DNA of 64,000 bases from Streptomyces sp. NBC_01267 (GTDB taxonomy: Bacteria > Actinomycetota > Actinomycetes > Streptomycetales > Streptomycetaceae). The stretch is taken from contig NZ_CP108455.1 of the NCBI RefSeq assembly GCF_036241575.1, forward strand, positions 3,840,001 through 3,904,000. Reading direction: 5' to 3'. Numbering within the stretch: the stretch's first letter is position 1; every line of letters starts with the position of its first letter. Below are positions 6,770-15,103 of this stretch, piece after piece. Position numbers and translations under genes: made by a program. The notes under the pieces were generated by a model. The model worked only from the letters and a program-made list of their open reading frames with translations. It was not told the DNA's origin and searched no databases.

Positions 6770-9421
6770 GTGGAGTTCCGCCTGCTCGGGGCAGTCGCAG
6801 TGGTGACGGAGACCGGCGACCTCCCGCTGGGACCCGCCAAGCGCGCCGGCGTCCTGGCGACCCTGCTGCTGCGGCCCAACGCGGCCGTGTCCGTGGAACA
6901 GCTGATCGCCGCGCTCTGGGAAGAGGCGCCGCCCACCCACGCCAGGACCGTACTGCAGGGCCACGTCTCCCGGCTGCGCGCGCTGCTCTCCGCGCACGGC
7001 GCCGAGGCGTACGGCGTCGAGCTCGCCACCCAGGGCTCCGCCTACGTGCTCCGGATGCCGGAGTCCCTCCTCGACGCCCACCGCTTCGAGGAGCTGGTGT
7101 CGCTCTCCCGGGCCCAGCGCCAGCCCACCGACGCCGTACTGATGCTGCGCGAGGCACTGTCGCTGTGGCAGGGGCCCGCGCTCACCGGGACCGTGGCCAG
7201 CGCACCCCTCGAAGCCGCCGCGCACGCCCTGGAGGAGCTGCGGCTCAGCTCGGTGGAGGCGCTCGCCGACGCGTACGGGCAGCTCGGCGAGCACGGACAG
7301 GCGGCGGCCGTGCTGCGCACCGAGGCCGTCGTCCACCCGCTGCGGGAATCCCTGGCCGCCGCCCTGATGCTGGCGCTCAGCCGTTCCGGCCAGCAGTCGG
7401 ACGCGCTGGACTGGTACCACCGCACCCGCAGGCTCCTCGCCGACGAACTGGGCATCGACCCGGGCCCCACGCTCACCGGCGCCTACACCACCATCCTGCG
7501 CGCGAAGGAATCCGCACCGCCGCGCGGAGACGCCGCCCTCTCCGCCCGCCCGCGGGTGCCCGATCTGCTGCCCCGGGCGCCCCGCGGCTTCACCGGCCGC
7601 GGCGACGAACGCGGCGCGCTGGCCCGCGCGGCGGCCTCCGACGACAGCCCGGTCTGCCTGGTCACCGGACCCGCCGGGGTGGGCAAGACGGCCCTGACCG
7701 TGCACTGGGCGCACGAGCGGCGCGCCGACTTCCCCGACGGACGGCTCTTCGCCGACCTCCGCGGTTTCAGCGACACCCCGGCGCTCGAAACCCACGCCGT
7801 ACTGCGGGAGTTCCTGCTCGCACTGGGCGTCCCCGCCCAGCGGATACCGGCGACGAGCGACTCGATGGGCGCGCTGTACCGGACGCTGACCGGCGCCCTG
7901 CGGCTCCTCGTCGTCCTGGACAACGCCCGCAACTCCGAACAGGTCCGCCCGCTGCTGCCCGGCGGGGACCACTGCGTCACCCTGGTCACCAGCCGCGACC
8001 GGCTCAGCGGCCTCATCGCCTCGGACGCCGCCCGGCCCGTACCGCTGGACCATCTGCCCGCCGCGGACTCGGCGGCGCTGCTCGCCGCCGTGCTCGGCGA
8101 GGAACGGGTCGCGGCCGAACCGGCCGCCGCCGCACAGCTGGCCGCCCTCTGCGACGGGCTCCCGCTCGCCCTGCGGGTCACCGCCGCCCGGCTGGCCGGA
8201 CGCCCGCAGTGGACGCTGGACGCCATGGCCGGTGAACTGGCCGACGAACAGAACCGGCTGAGCCTCCTCGCCATCGACGACACCGGGGTCTCGGCCGCCC
8301 TGCGCCTCACCGTGCAGCAACTACAGGCCAAGGCCGGGCGGATGTTCCGCTGCCTCGGCCTGCACACCGGCCCCGACCTGGACCGCTACACCGCGGGCGC
8401 GCTCGCCGGAACCTCCCCCGAGCAGGCCGCAGCCGCCCTGGACCTGCTCGCCGCCGCCCACCTGGTCACCGAGGCGGCGCCCGGCCGCTACACGCTGCAC
8501 GACCTCGTACGGCTCTACGCCCGCGCACTCGCCCCGGAGGCCGACCCCGAGGGGCTGCCCCGGCTCCTCGACCACTACCTGTACACCGCGCTCGCCGCCG
8601 GGGCCGCCGCCGAGCCGGGCAGCCAGCCGTGCTGCGCCCTGCCCACCGGCGCCCGACGGCCGCCCGCGATCCGGGAGTTCCAGCACCGGTCCGCCGCGCT
8701 CGCCTGGTACGAGGCCGAGCGGGCCGCGCTGGAGGGCGCCGTCGAGGCCGCCGCCGACGCCGGACTGCACGACCGCGCCTGGCGGCTGGCGCTGCTCCAG
8801 TGGCCGCTGATCCTCTGGCGGGTCAGGGACGGCTGGGTCCCGCTCCTCGAACGCGCCCTGGTGTCCGCCCGCCACGAGGCGGACCCCGACGCCCGGTCGC
8901 GTACCCACGCCCTGCTCGGCTGGGTGCTGCACATGGACGGCCGGGACGCGGAAGCCCTCGTCCACCTGGAACAGGCCCCCACCCTGGCCGCGCAGGCGGG
9001 CGACGTGATCAGCGAGGCCATCGCCCTGCTCAATCTGGCGGTCGTGCTCGACTCCACCGGCGACCACCAGCGCGCCGGTGAACTCCTCGACCAGGCACGG
9101 GCGTTGGCCGTCGACGCGCACCACCCGCCGACCGAGATGCTCGCCCTCCAGCACCTGGCCGACCACTGCCTGGCCACCGGCGCGTACGGCCTGGCCGCGG
9201 AGCACGCCGTCCGCGCCCTGGGCCTCGGGACCTCCCCCGAGGCGGCGGCGAGCCGCGTCCTGCTGCGCACCACGTACGGTGCGGCGCTCGCCGCACTGGA
9301 CCGCACCGACGAGGCCAGGACGCAGCTCGAAGCGGCCTCGCGGGAGGCCTGCGCGGTGGGATTCCTGGACGGAGCGGCACTGGCCCAGGAACGGCTGACC
9401 GGGCTGTCAGCGGATCGTTAG
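6770..9421 (+). CDS. AfsR/SARP-type transcriptional regulator with NB-ARC and TPR regions
   Basis: This 883-residue protein has the AfsR layout. An OmpR-like winged helix comes first (residues 1-90, beginning VEFRLLG, with AKRAGVLATLLL). A bacterial transcriptional activator domain follows (about 95-245, ending LADELGIDPGPTL). Next is an NB-ARC ATPase with Walker A GPAGVGKTAL near residue 300, and then a C-terminal helical/TPR region (about 620-880). Such proteins bind direct repeats near the -35 box of target promoters and activate secondary metabolism or stress genes. ATP hydrolysis and often phosphorylation by Ser/Thr kinases set their state. GTG 6770 with GGGAG upstream gives the canonical beginning; a longer frame from 6575 runs through the hairpin region and is not credible. 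No biosynthetic cluster is adjacent, so this is an orphan regulator. Confidence 0.9.
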   Translation: MEFRLLGAVAVVTETGDLPLGPAKRAGVLATLLLRPNAAVSVEQLIAALWEEAPPTHARTVLQGHVSRLRALLSAHGAEAYGVELATQGSAYVLRMPESLLDAHRFEELVSLSRAQRQPTDAVLMLREALSLWQGPALTGTVASAPLEAAAHALEELRLSSVEALADAYGQLGEHGQAAAVLRTEAVVHPLRESLAAALMLALSRSGQQSDALDWYHRTRRLLADELGIDPGPTLTGAYTTILRAKESAPPRGDAALSARPRVPDLLPRAPRGFTGRGDERGALARAAASDDSPVCLVTGPAGVGKTALTVHWAHERRADFPDGRLFADLRGFSDTPALETHAVLREFLLALGVPAQRIPATSDSMGALYRTLTGALRLLVVLDNARNSEQVRPLLPGGDHCVTLVTSRDRLSGLIASDAARPVPLDHLPAADSAALLAAVLGEERVAAEPAAAAQLAALCDGLPLALRVTAARLAGRPQWTLDAMAGELADEQNRLSLLAIDDTGVSAALRLTVQQLQAKAGRMFRCLGLHTGPDLDRYTAGALAGTSPEQAAAALDLLAAAHLVTEAAPGRYTLHDLVRLYARALAPEADPEGLPRLLDHYLYTALAAGAAAEPGSQPCCALPTGARRPPAIREFQHRSAALAWYEAERAALEGAVEAAADAGLHDRAWRLALLQWPLILWRVRDGWVPLLERALVSARHEADPDARSRTHALLGWVLHMDGRDAEALVHLEQAPTLAAQAGDVISEAIALLNLAVVLDSTGDHQRAGELLDQARALAVDAHHPPTEMLALQHLADHCLATGAYGLAAEHAVRALGLGTSPEAAASRVLLRTTYGAALAALDRTDEARTQLEAASREACAVGFLDGAALAQERLTGLSADR

Positions 9422-9540
9422 CGGTACGCAAGCCGGGCGACAGCGGCCCCCCGGAAGCTGGAGTCACCAGGGGATACGCGGCGGGGCCGCGGGGCCTGGC
9501 AGCACACCGCGACCGACCAGTTCACCATCGGGGGAACCAC

Positions 9541-10299
9541 ATGCGTACGTACCGCAGGAACACCGCACTCGCCGCGACCGCCCTGCTCGCCCTCTCGCTC
9601 GGCCTGACGGCCTGCAGTGGCAGTGACAGCACCGCCAAGTCGGACACCACCAAGTCGGATTCCACCAAGTCGGGCGCCGACACCGCGAACACGGCGGGCA
9701 CCAAGGACGCCAAGGACGCCGCGAACACCTCGGACGCCTCGGGCAAGTCCGGTGGGAGCGGTACGTCGTCGAAGACCGCGTCGGGCACCAACGCGTCCAC
9801 CACCGGCAAGGCCGGAGCCACCGGCGGCTCGGGCGGCACCGGTTCCGACCGCACCGACTGCACCGCCGGGAAGCTCAGCTTCGGCTTCACCATCGACGCC
9901 GGTCACGACCTGTCCCAGGCCAAGGGCAAGGGCGCGGCCCTGGAGGTCACGAACACGTCCAAGACCTCCTGCCTCCTCAACGGCACCCCGCTCCTCTTCG
10001 CCACCACCAAGAGCGGCGCCGAGCTGCGGTCCACGGACAGCGCGAACGCCGGGCAGTCGTTCACCATCAAGCCGGGGCAGCACGCGGTGGTCGCGGTCAA
10101 GTACAGCGACACCAACTACACGGGTGCCGCGAGCGACCGCTACAAGTGCCACATCCAGAGCGGCATGGTCGACGTCGTCCTGCCCCGCACGGAGAACCGG
10201 ACCGCGGTGCTCGTGAAGGACATCGAGGGCAAGTCCGCCACGCTGAACATCTGCGGCAAGGGCTTCACGGCCGGCCCCTTCAGCCCCGAGTACAACTGA
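9541..10299 (+). CDS. DUF4232 domain lipoprotein
   Basis: The 252-residue product begins with a lipoprotein signal: MRTYRR, a hydrophobic stretch, and a lipobox ending in LTAC with Cys25. About 75 residues of low-complexity Ser/Thr/Lys/Asp/Gly linker follow, then a DUF4232 domain (about 105-250) with TDCTAGKLSF and the closing NICGKGF. Conserved cysteine pairs suggest disulphides outside the cell. Function is unknown; the family is common in streptomycetes as surface-anchored beta-sandwich proteins. GGGGGAACCAC precedes the ATG. Part of the linker is a short repeat (KSDTTKSDSTKS). It is transcribed alone, convergent with the NHL gene. Confidence 0.88.
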   Translation: MRTYRRNTALAATALLALSLGLTACSGSDSTAKSDTTKSDSTKSGADTANTAGTKDAKDAANTSDASGKSGGSGTSSKTASGTNASTTGKAGATGGSGGTGSDRTDCTAGKLSFGFTIDAGHDLSQAKGKGAALEVTNTSKTSCLLNGTPLLFATTKSGAELRSTDSANAGQSFTIKPGQHAVVAVKYSDTNYTGAASDRYKCHIQSGMVDVVLPRTENRTAVLVKDIEGKSATLNICGKGFTAGPFSPEYN

Positions 10300-10366
10300 C
10301 CTGTCCCTGAGGGTAGTCGACCAGCCGCCCGCCGCCCGAGCCGCACGGCTGGTCCCCTCACAGACG

Positions 10367-10412
10367 CGGCTGACCAGCCGTCCATCCCCCGCAAGTCACG
10401 GCTGGTCAGCCG
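10367..10412. terminator. Perfect hairpin between convergent lipoprotein and NHL genes
   Basis: Arms 10367-10380 and 10399-10412 are a perfect 14-bp inverted repeat with an 18-nt loop. It sits at the meeting point of two convergent genes and overlaps the last codons of the NHL gene, so it can act in both directions. Confidence 0.7.
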
Positions 10413-12205
10413 TCCATCCCCGCGAGCACCAGCGGCAGCCGGGCCGTCCCCTCCTCCGTGACACGGACGGGGACGCCCCAGTCCTGCTGGTGCACATGGC
10501 AGGCCGGGTACTCGTTGGCAGGGTCGTCGTCGCAGGACGCGGCCATCGCCGACACGTGCAGGATCCCCTCGGTGACGTCCGGGTTCAGCTCCAGGTCACG
10601 GAAGAGATCCGTACCTGCCCCGTCCCCGGCGGCCAGCAGCTCCGGCGGGGTCGAGGAGACCAGCAGCCGGGTGGACGGGCCGTACCGCAGGTCCAGCTTC
10701 TGGCCCGCGGGCGCCTGGAAGATCACGTCCACCCGGAGCTTCCCCGGCGCCACATCGGTGGCGGCCCGCTGCGTACGGTGCGCGACGCTCTCCACCTGTA
10801 CAGCCTCCTCGGGCAGCCGCAGCCGGGTCAGCCGGTGCCGCGCCGACTCCACCACCACGATGTCGTCCCCGACGAGCACCGCGTCGCTCGGCTCCCGCAC
10901 ATCCGTGGCCAGCGTGGTCACTTCACCGGTGGCCGGGTCGTAACGGCGCAGCGCGTGGTTGTACGTGTCGCACACCGCCATCGAACCGTCGGGCAGCGCG
11001 GTCACCCCCAACGGGTGCTGGAGCAGCGCCTGTCCGGCGTCGCCGTCCCGGTGCCCGAAGTCGAAGAGCCCGGTGCCGACGGCGGTGTGCACGGCCCCTT
11101 CGAGGTCGATCCACCGCAGTGCGGAGTTCTCCGAGTCGGCGATCCACAGCCGGTCCGCGGTGGCCGCGAGCCCGGACGGCTGCGCGAACCAGGCCTCGGC
11201 GGCCGGTCCGTCGACGAGCCCCTCGTTGGTGGTCCCGGCGGCGACCTCGACGGTTCCGGTCCCCGGGTCGTACGTCCAGAGCTGGTGCACCCCCGCCATC
11301 GCGATCCACAGCCGCCCGCCGAACCAGGCGAGGTCCCAGGGCGACGACAGCGCGACCTCGGTGGCGGGCCCGCTGGTCGGCGCGCCCTGCCACCACTGCT
11401 TCCCGGTCCCGGCGATCAGCTCGATGTCGCCGCTCTCCGGGGCGTAGGTACGGACGGCGTGGTGCACGGTGTCGGCGACCGCGACCTTCCCGTCGGGCAG
11501 CAGCGCCAGCCCCTGCGGCTCGTTGAAGACACCACCCCCGCCGATCCGCCGTACGACGGTCTCGCCGTCCGGCGCCAGCTCGACCAGCTGATGCCGGGTG
11601 GTGTCCGAGACCAGCAGATTCCCGCCCGGCAGCGCGAGGACCTTCCCGGGGAACCGCAGATCGGTCGCGACCGGCTCGGGCGCGACGTACGGCCCGTCCC
11701 CGCGCCGCAGCGTCCCCTTGGCCCCGTGCTCGGCCTCCAGCTCGGTGACCAGCGTCTCGATCGCGTGCGCATGCCCCTCGCCGGCGTGCTGCGCGACGAT
11801 GTACCCCTCGGGATCGATGACGACGAGCGTCGGCCAGGCCCGGACGGCGTACTGCTTCCAGGTGGCCAGCTCGGGGTCGTCGAGCACGGGGTGATGCACC
11901 CCGTACCGCTCGACGGCGTCGACGACGGCCTCGTGGTCGGCCTCGTGCACGAACTTCGGGGAGTGCACGCCGATGATCACGACGGTGTCGCTGTGCTTCT
12001 GCTCCAGCTCACGCAGCTCGTCGAGGACGTGCAGGCAGTTGATGCAGCAGAACGTCCAAAAATCGAGAATGACGATGCGCCCTCGCAGGTCAGCGAGGGT
12101 GTAGTCGACCCCACCGGTGTTGAGCCAGCCGCCCTTGCCGATCAGCTCGGGGGCGCGGACTCGGGCGCGGCGGGGGGTGGCGGGGGCTGGGGTCGCATCG
12201 TTCAT
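10406..12205 (-). CDS. Thioredoxin-like protein with NHL-repeat propeller (NHLRC2-like)
   Basis: The protein has 599 residues. A thioredoxin/TlpA-like domain (about 25-165) carries FWTFCCINCLHV, so the redox motif is CINC at 54-57, followed by the cis-proline region AWPTLVVIDPEG. A six-bladed NHL beta-propeller (about 180-480) follows, with repeated LPDGKVAVADT-like blades, and then a short beta domain. The architecture equals the widespread bacterial and animal NHLRC2 family. Its precise role is unknown, although a thiol-disulphide function is expected. There is no signal peptide, so it is probably cytosolic. It is a single-gene unit whose promoter faces the small genes at 12240-12640. Confidence 0.9.
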   Translation of the reverse strand: MNDATPAPATPRRARVRAPELIGKGGWLNTGGVDYTLADLRGRIVILDFWTFCCINCLHVLDELRELEQKHSDTVVIIGVHSPKFVHEADHEAVVDAVERYGVHHPVLDDPELATWKQYAVRAWPTLVVIDPEGYIVAQHAGEGHAHAIETLVTELEAEHGAKGTLRRGDGPYVAPEPVATDLRFPGKVLALPGGNLLVSDTTRHQLVELAPDGETVVRRIGGGGVFNEPQGLALLPDGKVAVADTVHHAVRTYAPESGDIELIAGTGKQWWQGAPTSGPATEVALSSPWDLAWFGGRLWIAMAGVHQLWTYDPGTGTVEVAAGTTNEGLVDGPAAEAWFAQPSGLAATADRLWIADSENSALRWIDLEGAVHTAVGTGLFDFGHRDGDAGQALLQHPLGVTALPDGSMAVCDTYNHALRRYDPATGEVTTLATDVREPSDAVLVGDDIVVVESARHRLTRLRLPEEAVQVESVAHRTQRAATDVAPGKLRVDVIFQAPAGQKLDLRYGPSTRLLVSSTPPELLAAGDGAGTDLFRDLELNPDVTEGILHVSAMAASCDDDPANEYPACHVHQQDWGVPVRVTEEGTARLPLVLAGMDG

Positions 12206-12239
12206 GCTTCAAGGGTGCCATCCGGCCGTGACGGCCGGA

Positions 12240-12446
12240 TCACGGCCGTACGACGCGGGTCACGTCTGCGGGCGGTACGGACCACTCCCGTCCTCCGCCC
12301 TCGGGCCACAGGAACGCGACAGCCCGCTTACGGCGCTTCCCGGGAGCCTCAGCGGGGTCTTCGTAGTCCCCGATCACGTCCCGCAGGATGCCGACACGCC
12401 CCGCTACGTCCTCCACACGCTGACCGATATCGGCCCGCGTGATCAC
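12240..12446 (-). CDS. Small hypothetical protein (68 aa)
   Basis: I do not recognise this protein. It begins MITRADIGQRVEDVAGRVG with a probable amphipathic helix, followed by a basic patch (GKRRKRAV) and a C-terminal part FLWPEGGGREWSVPP. Its start overlaps the stop of the upstream 65-residue gene by four bases (ATGA), which strongly supports translation of both. The two small genes are divergent from the HTH-DUF5919 gene and appear to belong to the same accessory module. Similar short proteins are familiar in Streptomyces near HTH regulators, but no function can be given. Confidence 0.6.
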   Translation of the reverse strand: MITRADIGQRVEDVAGRVGILRDVIGDYEDPAEAPGKRRKRAVAFLWPEGGGREWSVPPADVTRVVRP

Positions 12447-12640
12447 TCGTGCCCCTCCGGATGCCTCCGCATGAAGACGTTGCAGTCGGACACCGTCGTC
12501 ATGTCGCCCACTGCCCGCGCACGCGCACGCATCTCAGCCAGTTCACCGCAGCCGACGCACCCTGCCACCGGGGTCGGCTCACGATCCGTGCACATCGGCA
12601 GTTCCACCGGTGCGGTGCTGTACGTCGTCGGCTCTGTCAT
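12443..12640 (-). CDS. Small hypothetical protein with CxxC (65 aa)
   Basis: This is an unrecognised 65-residue protein. It contains a GCVGCGELAEMRARARAVGD segment, where a CxxC pair leads into a helix, plus isolated cysteines at both sides (MCTDRE, SDCNVF). A small zinc-binding or thiol role is possible but unproven. It is the first gene of a two-gene unit with the 68-residue gene (ATGA overlap). It starts 115 nt from the oppositely oriented HTH-DUF5919 gene, sharing its promoter region and the palindrome at 12696-12707. Confidence 0.6.
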   Translation of the reverse strand: MTEPTTYSTAPVELPMCTDREPTPVAGCVGCGELAEMRARARAVGDMTTVSDCNVFMRRHPEGHE

Positions 12641-12695
12641 GCAGCGATCGTCGCTTCCTGCGCACGGACGGAGGAACCTCGTACGTTTCCCACTT

Positions 12696-12707
12696 CGGGA
12701 CGTCCCG
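12696..12707. promoter_or_regulatory. Perfect 12-bp palindrome in a divergent promoter
   Basis: CGGGACGTCCCG is a perfect palindrome between the divergent small genes and the HTH-DUF5919 gene, 48 nt before the latter. A second ACGTCCC half-site follows at about 12717-12723. It is a good candidate operator for the neighbouring HTH protein. Confidence 0.5.
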
Positions 12708-12755
12708 CAACTGCTGAACGTCCCAGGAAATGCCCACAGTCAGGAGGCACCGTCC

Positions 12756-13496
12756 ATGTCGAACGAACGCCTGAGGGCTGCGATGGCCTCCGGCGGATGG
12801 ACGCACGCGTCCTTGGCCTGCGCGACAGATGTCGATCCGAAATCCGTGGAACGCTGGGTCAATCTCGGTCGTACACCGCGTCGGACGACTGCACTCAAAG
12901 CCGCACACAGACTCGGCGAGGATGTCCACGCCCTCTGGCCGGCGCTACGACAGCCTCGTGCGGCGCGGGCCGTCAGCCAAGAACTTGTGGCCCTGTACGA
13001 CCAGCGGGCAGACCTGCCCGTGTCCGTGTTCGTGGATCTCTTCGCAGCCGCGCGGGAACGCATCGACGTGCTCGTGTACGCAGCCGTGTTCCTGCATGAG
13101 GCGTACCCCCGCTTCAACGATCTTCTCCGGGAGCGAGCCGCGGAAGGCTGCGCCGTCAGGATCGCCGTGGGTGACGCCGACAGTGAGACCGTCCGGCAGC
13201 GCGGGCGGGAGGAGGAGTTCGGGCATGGCATCGAATCCCGCTGCCGCCTGGCGCTCATGCACTACGGGCCCTTGGCGAAGGTGCCGGGGATCGAACTGCG
13301 GACACATGGGACCGCGCTCTACAACAGTCTGTACCGGGCGGACGACCAGGCGTTGGTCAATGCTCACGCCTGGGGCGTGAACGCGTACCGGGCGCCTGTA
13401 TGGCACCTTCGACGCAGCGCTGACGGGGGCATGCTCGACACGTACGCGCACAGCTTCGACGCCGTGTGGGAGACCGCCCGGCCCGTGGAAGGGTGA
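12756..13496 (+). CDS. HTH domain protein with C-terminal DUF5919 domain
   Basis: The product has 246 residues. Residues 1-70 form a small XRE-like helix-turn-helix (LRAAMASGGWTHASLACATDVDPKS, then VERWVNLGRTPRR, where the helix would touch DNA). Residues 85-245 match the DUF5919 domain, a PLD-like fold: FVDLFAAARERIDVLVYAAVFLHE, and a late region with NAHAWGVNAYRAPVWHLRR. The PLD catalytic HKD motif is not complete, so it is probably a sensor rather than a nuclease. CAGGAGG precedes ATG 12756. The NUDIX gene follows after 4 nt, so the two form an operon. The pairing of this regulator type with NUDIX hydrolases recurs in Streptomyces (from memory) and suggests a nucleotide-derived ligand. Confidence 0.78.
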   Translation: MSNERLRAAMASGGWTHASLACATDVDPKSVERWVNLGRTPRRTTALKAAHRLGEDVHALWPALRQPRAARAVSQELVALYDQRADLPVSVFVDLFAAARERIDVLVYAAVFLHEAYPRFNDLLRERAAEGCAVRIAVGDADSETVRQRGREEEFGHGIESRCRLALMHYGPLAKVPGIELRTHGTALYNSLYRADDQALVNAHAWGVNAYRAPVWHLRRSADGGMLDTYAHSFDAVWETARPVEG

Positions 13497-13500
13497 GCCG

Positions 13501-13971
13501 ATGGCACGGACCGAGTACTACGACGACCCGAACGCGCCGGAGCCCAACAGCCTGGTGGTGGCGGCCTCCGCCGTGGTGACCGACGGCCAGGGACACATCC
13601 TGCTCCAGCGGCGCCGTGACAACGACTTGTGGGCGCTGCCCGGCGGTGGGATGGACATGGGGGATTCGCTGCCCGGAACGGCCGTCCGGGAAGTGAAGGA
13701 AGAAACCGGACTCGATGTCGAGATCACGGGGCTTGTCGGCACGTACACCGATCCTCGGCACGTCATCGCGTACAGCGACGGGGAGGTTCGGCGGCAGTTC
13801 AACGTGTGCTTCACGGCGCGCGTCGTCGGTGGCACTCTTGCCATCTCGGACGAGAGCACCCAACTCCGCTTCGTGGCACCGGCCGAACTCGACGCGCTAC
13901 CCATGCACCACACCCAGCGGCTTCGGCTCCGGCACTTCCTGGCACACCGGCCCACGCCGTACCTCGGGTAG
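13501..13971 (+). CDS. NUDIX hydrolase
   Basis: This 156-residue protein hydrolyses a nucleoside diphosphate linked to another moiety. The NUDIX box starts at Gly49 and continues to REVKEETGL (63-71). The first acidic position of the canonical box is Asp55 instead of Glu, which is tolerated in some members. The preceding HILLQRRRDNDLWALPGGGMD is typical. It lies 4 nt after the HTH-DUF5919 gene and must be co-transcribed. A role in producing or destroying the ligand sensed by that regulator is my inference. The substrate is unknown. Confidence 0.9.
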   Translation: MARTEYYDDPNAPEPNSLVVAASAVVTDGQGHILLQRRRDNDLWALPGGGMDMGDSLPGTAVREVKEETGLDVEITGLVGTYTDPRHVIAYSDGEVRRQFNVCFTARVVGGTLAISDESTQLRFVAPAELDALPMHHTQRLRLRHFLAHRPTPYLG

Positions 13972-14084
13972 CCCGGAGGGAAGAGATCGCCCAAACCGAG
14001 TGAGCGGCCTTGCTCCGGATCACAGGGGGCGTACCAGCAACCTCACCCCACACTTCTTCTGGGCCCCTTTGCCAGAATCACGGG

Positions 14085-14249
14085 ATGAGTGAATCCGCAG
14101 GGCCAGGGCGGCAGATCGAACGAGACAACCTCGCAGAGCTGATTGCCGCGAACGAGGAGATCCACGGCGCTCTGACATCGGGGGAGATCGAGGCCGCCGA
14201 GAGGGAGATGTACGGCACTGCGCAGTCGGGCAGGGCGGACGCCGAGTGA
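14085..14249 (+). CDS. Small acidic hypothetical protein (54 aa)
   Basis: Starting at ATG 14085, the frame encodes an acidic, helix-rich peptide with IERDNLAELIAANEEIHGAL and EIEAAEREMYG. The composition resembles small antitoxins or accessory regulators, but no partner toxin is evident and I do not recognise the family. A longer frame from 14010 has an unconvincing N-terminus. There is no strong ribosome site, so the message may be nearly leaderless. It lies between the NUDIX gene and the convergent DUF397 gene. Confidence 0.5.
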   Translation: MSESAGPGRQIERDNLAELIAANEEIHGALTSGEIEAAEREMYGTAQSGRADAE

Positions 14250-14271
14250 ACGGCCTCTGAATTGCGGGCAG

Positions 14272-14469
14272 TCAGTCCCGGCCCTGACGTTCGTCCCGCA
14301 ATCCCCGTATGAGGGAGGCTAGCCCGGCAGGAGTGGCCGTGAGTATGTCAGCGGGGGCGTCGCTCTCCCGGAGGCGGACCGTGCCGTTCACGGCGGCGAG
14401 TTCGACGCACTCCCCTCCGTCCCCCGCCCCGGAGAACGAAGACTTCTGCCACACACAGGGTTGTGTCAT
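14272..14469 (-). CDS. DUF397 domain protein
   Basis: This 65-residue DUF397 protein has the signatures WQKSSFSGAGDGGECVELA, VRLRESDAP and the closing FTxxE-like region ATPAGLASLIRGLRDE. In streptomycetes such genes normally follow an HTH-DUF5753 regulator, with which they form a bald-type regulatory pair (BldB/WhiJ-like systems). Here the partner immediately upstream survives only as a fragment (14481-14750). The DUF397 gene may therefore be an orphan relic or be served by another regulator. ATG 14469 gives the standard family length. Confidence 0.85.
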   Translation of the reverse strand: MTQPCVWQKSSFSGAGDGGECVELAAVNGTVRLRESDAPADILTATPAGLASLIRGLRDERQGRD

Positions 14470-14480
14470 CTGCGGAACTC

Positions 14481-14750
14481 TCAAATCTGACGCATCAGTT
14501 GATGGATGAGGGCTCTGGACTCTACGACTCCCAGCGCCGCGTCTTCCAGCCTGGCGAGAAAGCCTCGGTAGCGCTGCAACTGCGCCTCGGCGTCCAGGAA
14601 CGCCGACCCGTGCGCGGTCTCCACGAGGACGGTGTCGAGCTGCGGGACCGGCCCGCCCGCGAACAGCATCGGGTACCCGATACCGGCGAACCCGTCCAGG
14701 TCGAACGGCACGATACGAACGTCGATCCGCGCACGTTCCGACTGCTCTCC
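14481..14750 (-). pseudogene. DUF5753 C-terminal fragment of an HTH regulator
   Basis: The reverse frame encodes about 90 residues typical of the end of a DUF5753 domain: RIVPFDLDGFAGIGYP, QLDTVLVETAHGSAFLD, and the RYRGFLARLEDAALG helix. The upstream frame is closed by a stop at 14751-14753. All of the N-terminal helix-turn-helix and most of DUF5753 (about 190 residues) are missing. The homology ends within about 10 nt of the point where an oppositely oriented ATP-binding fragment begins, indicating a deletion that joined two divergent neighbours. The intact gene would have been the partner of the DUF397 gene 12 nt downstream. Confidence 0.8.
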
Positions 14751-15103
14751 TCACCGAGCACCGCCTGCCCGGCCTCGCCGATCTCGCCGAGCTGCTGGCC
14801 TCCGAGCTGATCGGGAACGCCGTCGCCCACACCGAGGGACCGGCCGCACTGCGCCTGTTGTGCGCGAAGGGCACTCTCCGTATCGGCGCCTGGGACACCG
14901 ACCCCAGGCCGCCGGACCCGTACACTCCGGGCACCGACGACGAGCACGGGCGGGTGCTCGGACTGGTACGGGCCTGCGCCGACCGCTGGGGCTGGTTCCC
15001 GCTCACCGGTGCCGCCTTCGGGTCCGCCGGGAAGTACGTCTGGTGCGAGTTATCCACAGGCTGCTGCTCTCCAACAGGCCTGGCGGTAACGTCATCTGCA
15101 TGA
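14741..15103 (+). pseudogene. ATP-binding (HATPase_c_2, RsbW-like) protein fragment
   Basis: From 14741 the forward frame reads TALLTEHRLPGLADLAELL and SELIGNAVAHT, where the N-box aspartate/asparagine region of anti-sigma-factor-like kinases is intact. It ends normally near KYVWCEL before reading on to a stop at 15101-15103. About 40-50 N-terminal residues, including the start, are gone. In Streptomyces such ATP-binding genes usually stand divergent from an HTH-DUF5753 gene. Here both lost their 5' halves in one deletion. The frame carries a rare TTA codon in GAGTTATCC, within a DnaA-box-like 9-mer (15050-15058). Confidence 0.75.

Noticed and set aside
6515..8320. 601-residue reverse frame opposite the SARP gene
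   Set aside because: Antisense shadow; the forward frame shows the complete AfsR-like domain order.
12449..13099. 216-residue forward frame over the small genes and HTH gene
   Set aside because: Out of frame with the recognisable HTH-DUF5919 protein and low in coding character.
13501..13971. Toxin-antitoxin reading of the NUDIX and neighbouring small genes
   Set aside because: The NUDIX box and HTH-DUF5919 partner are clear, while no toxin fold is visible in the microproteins.
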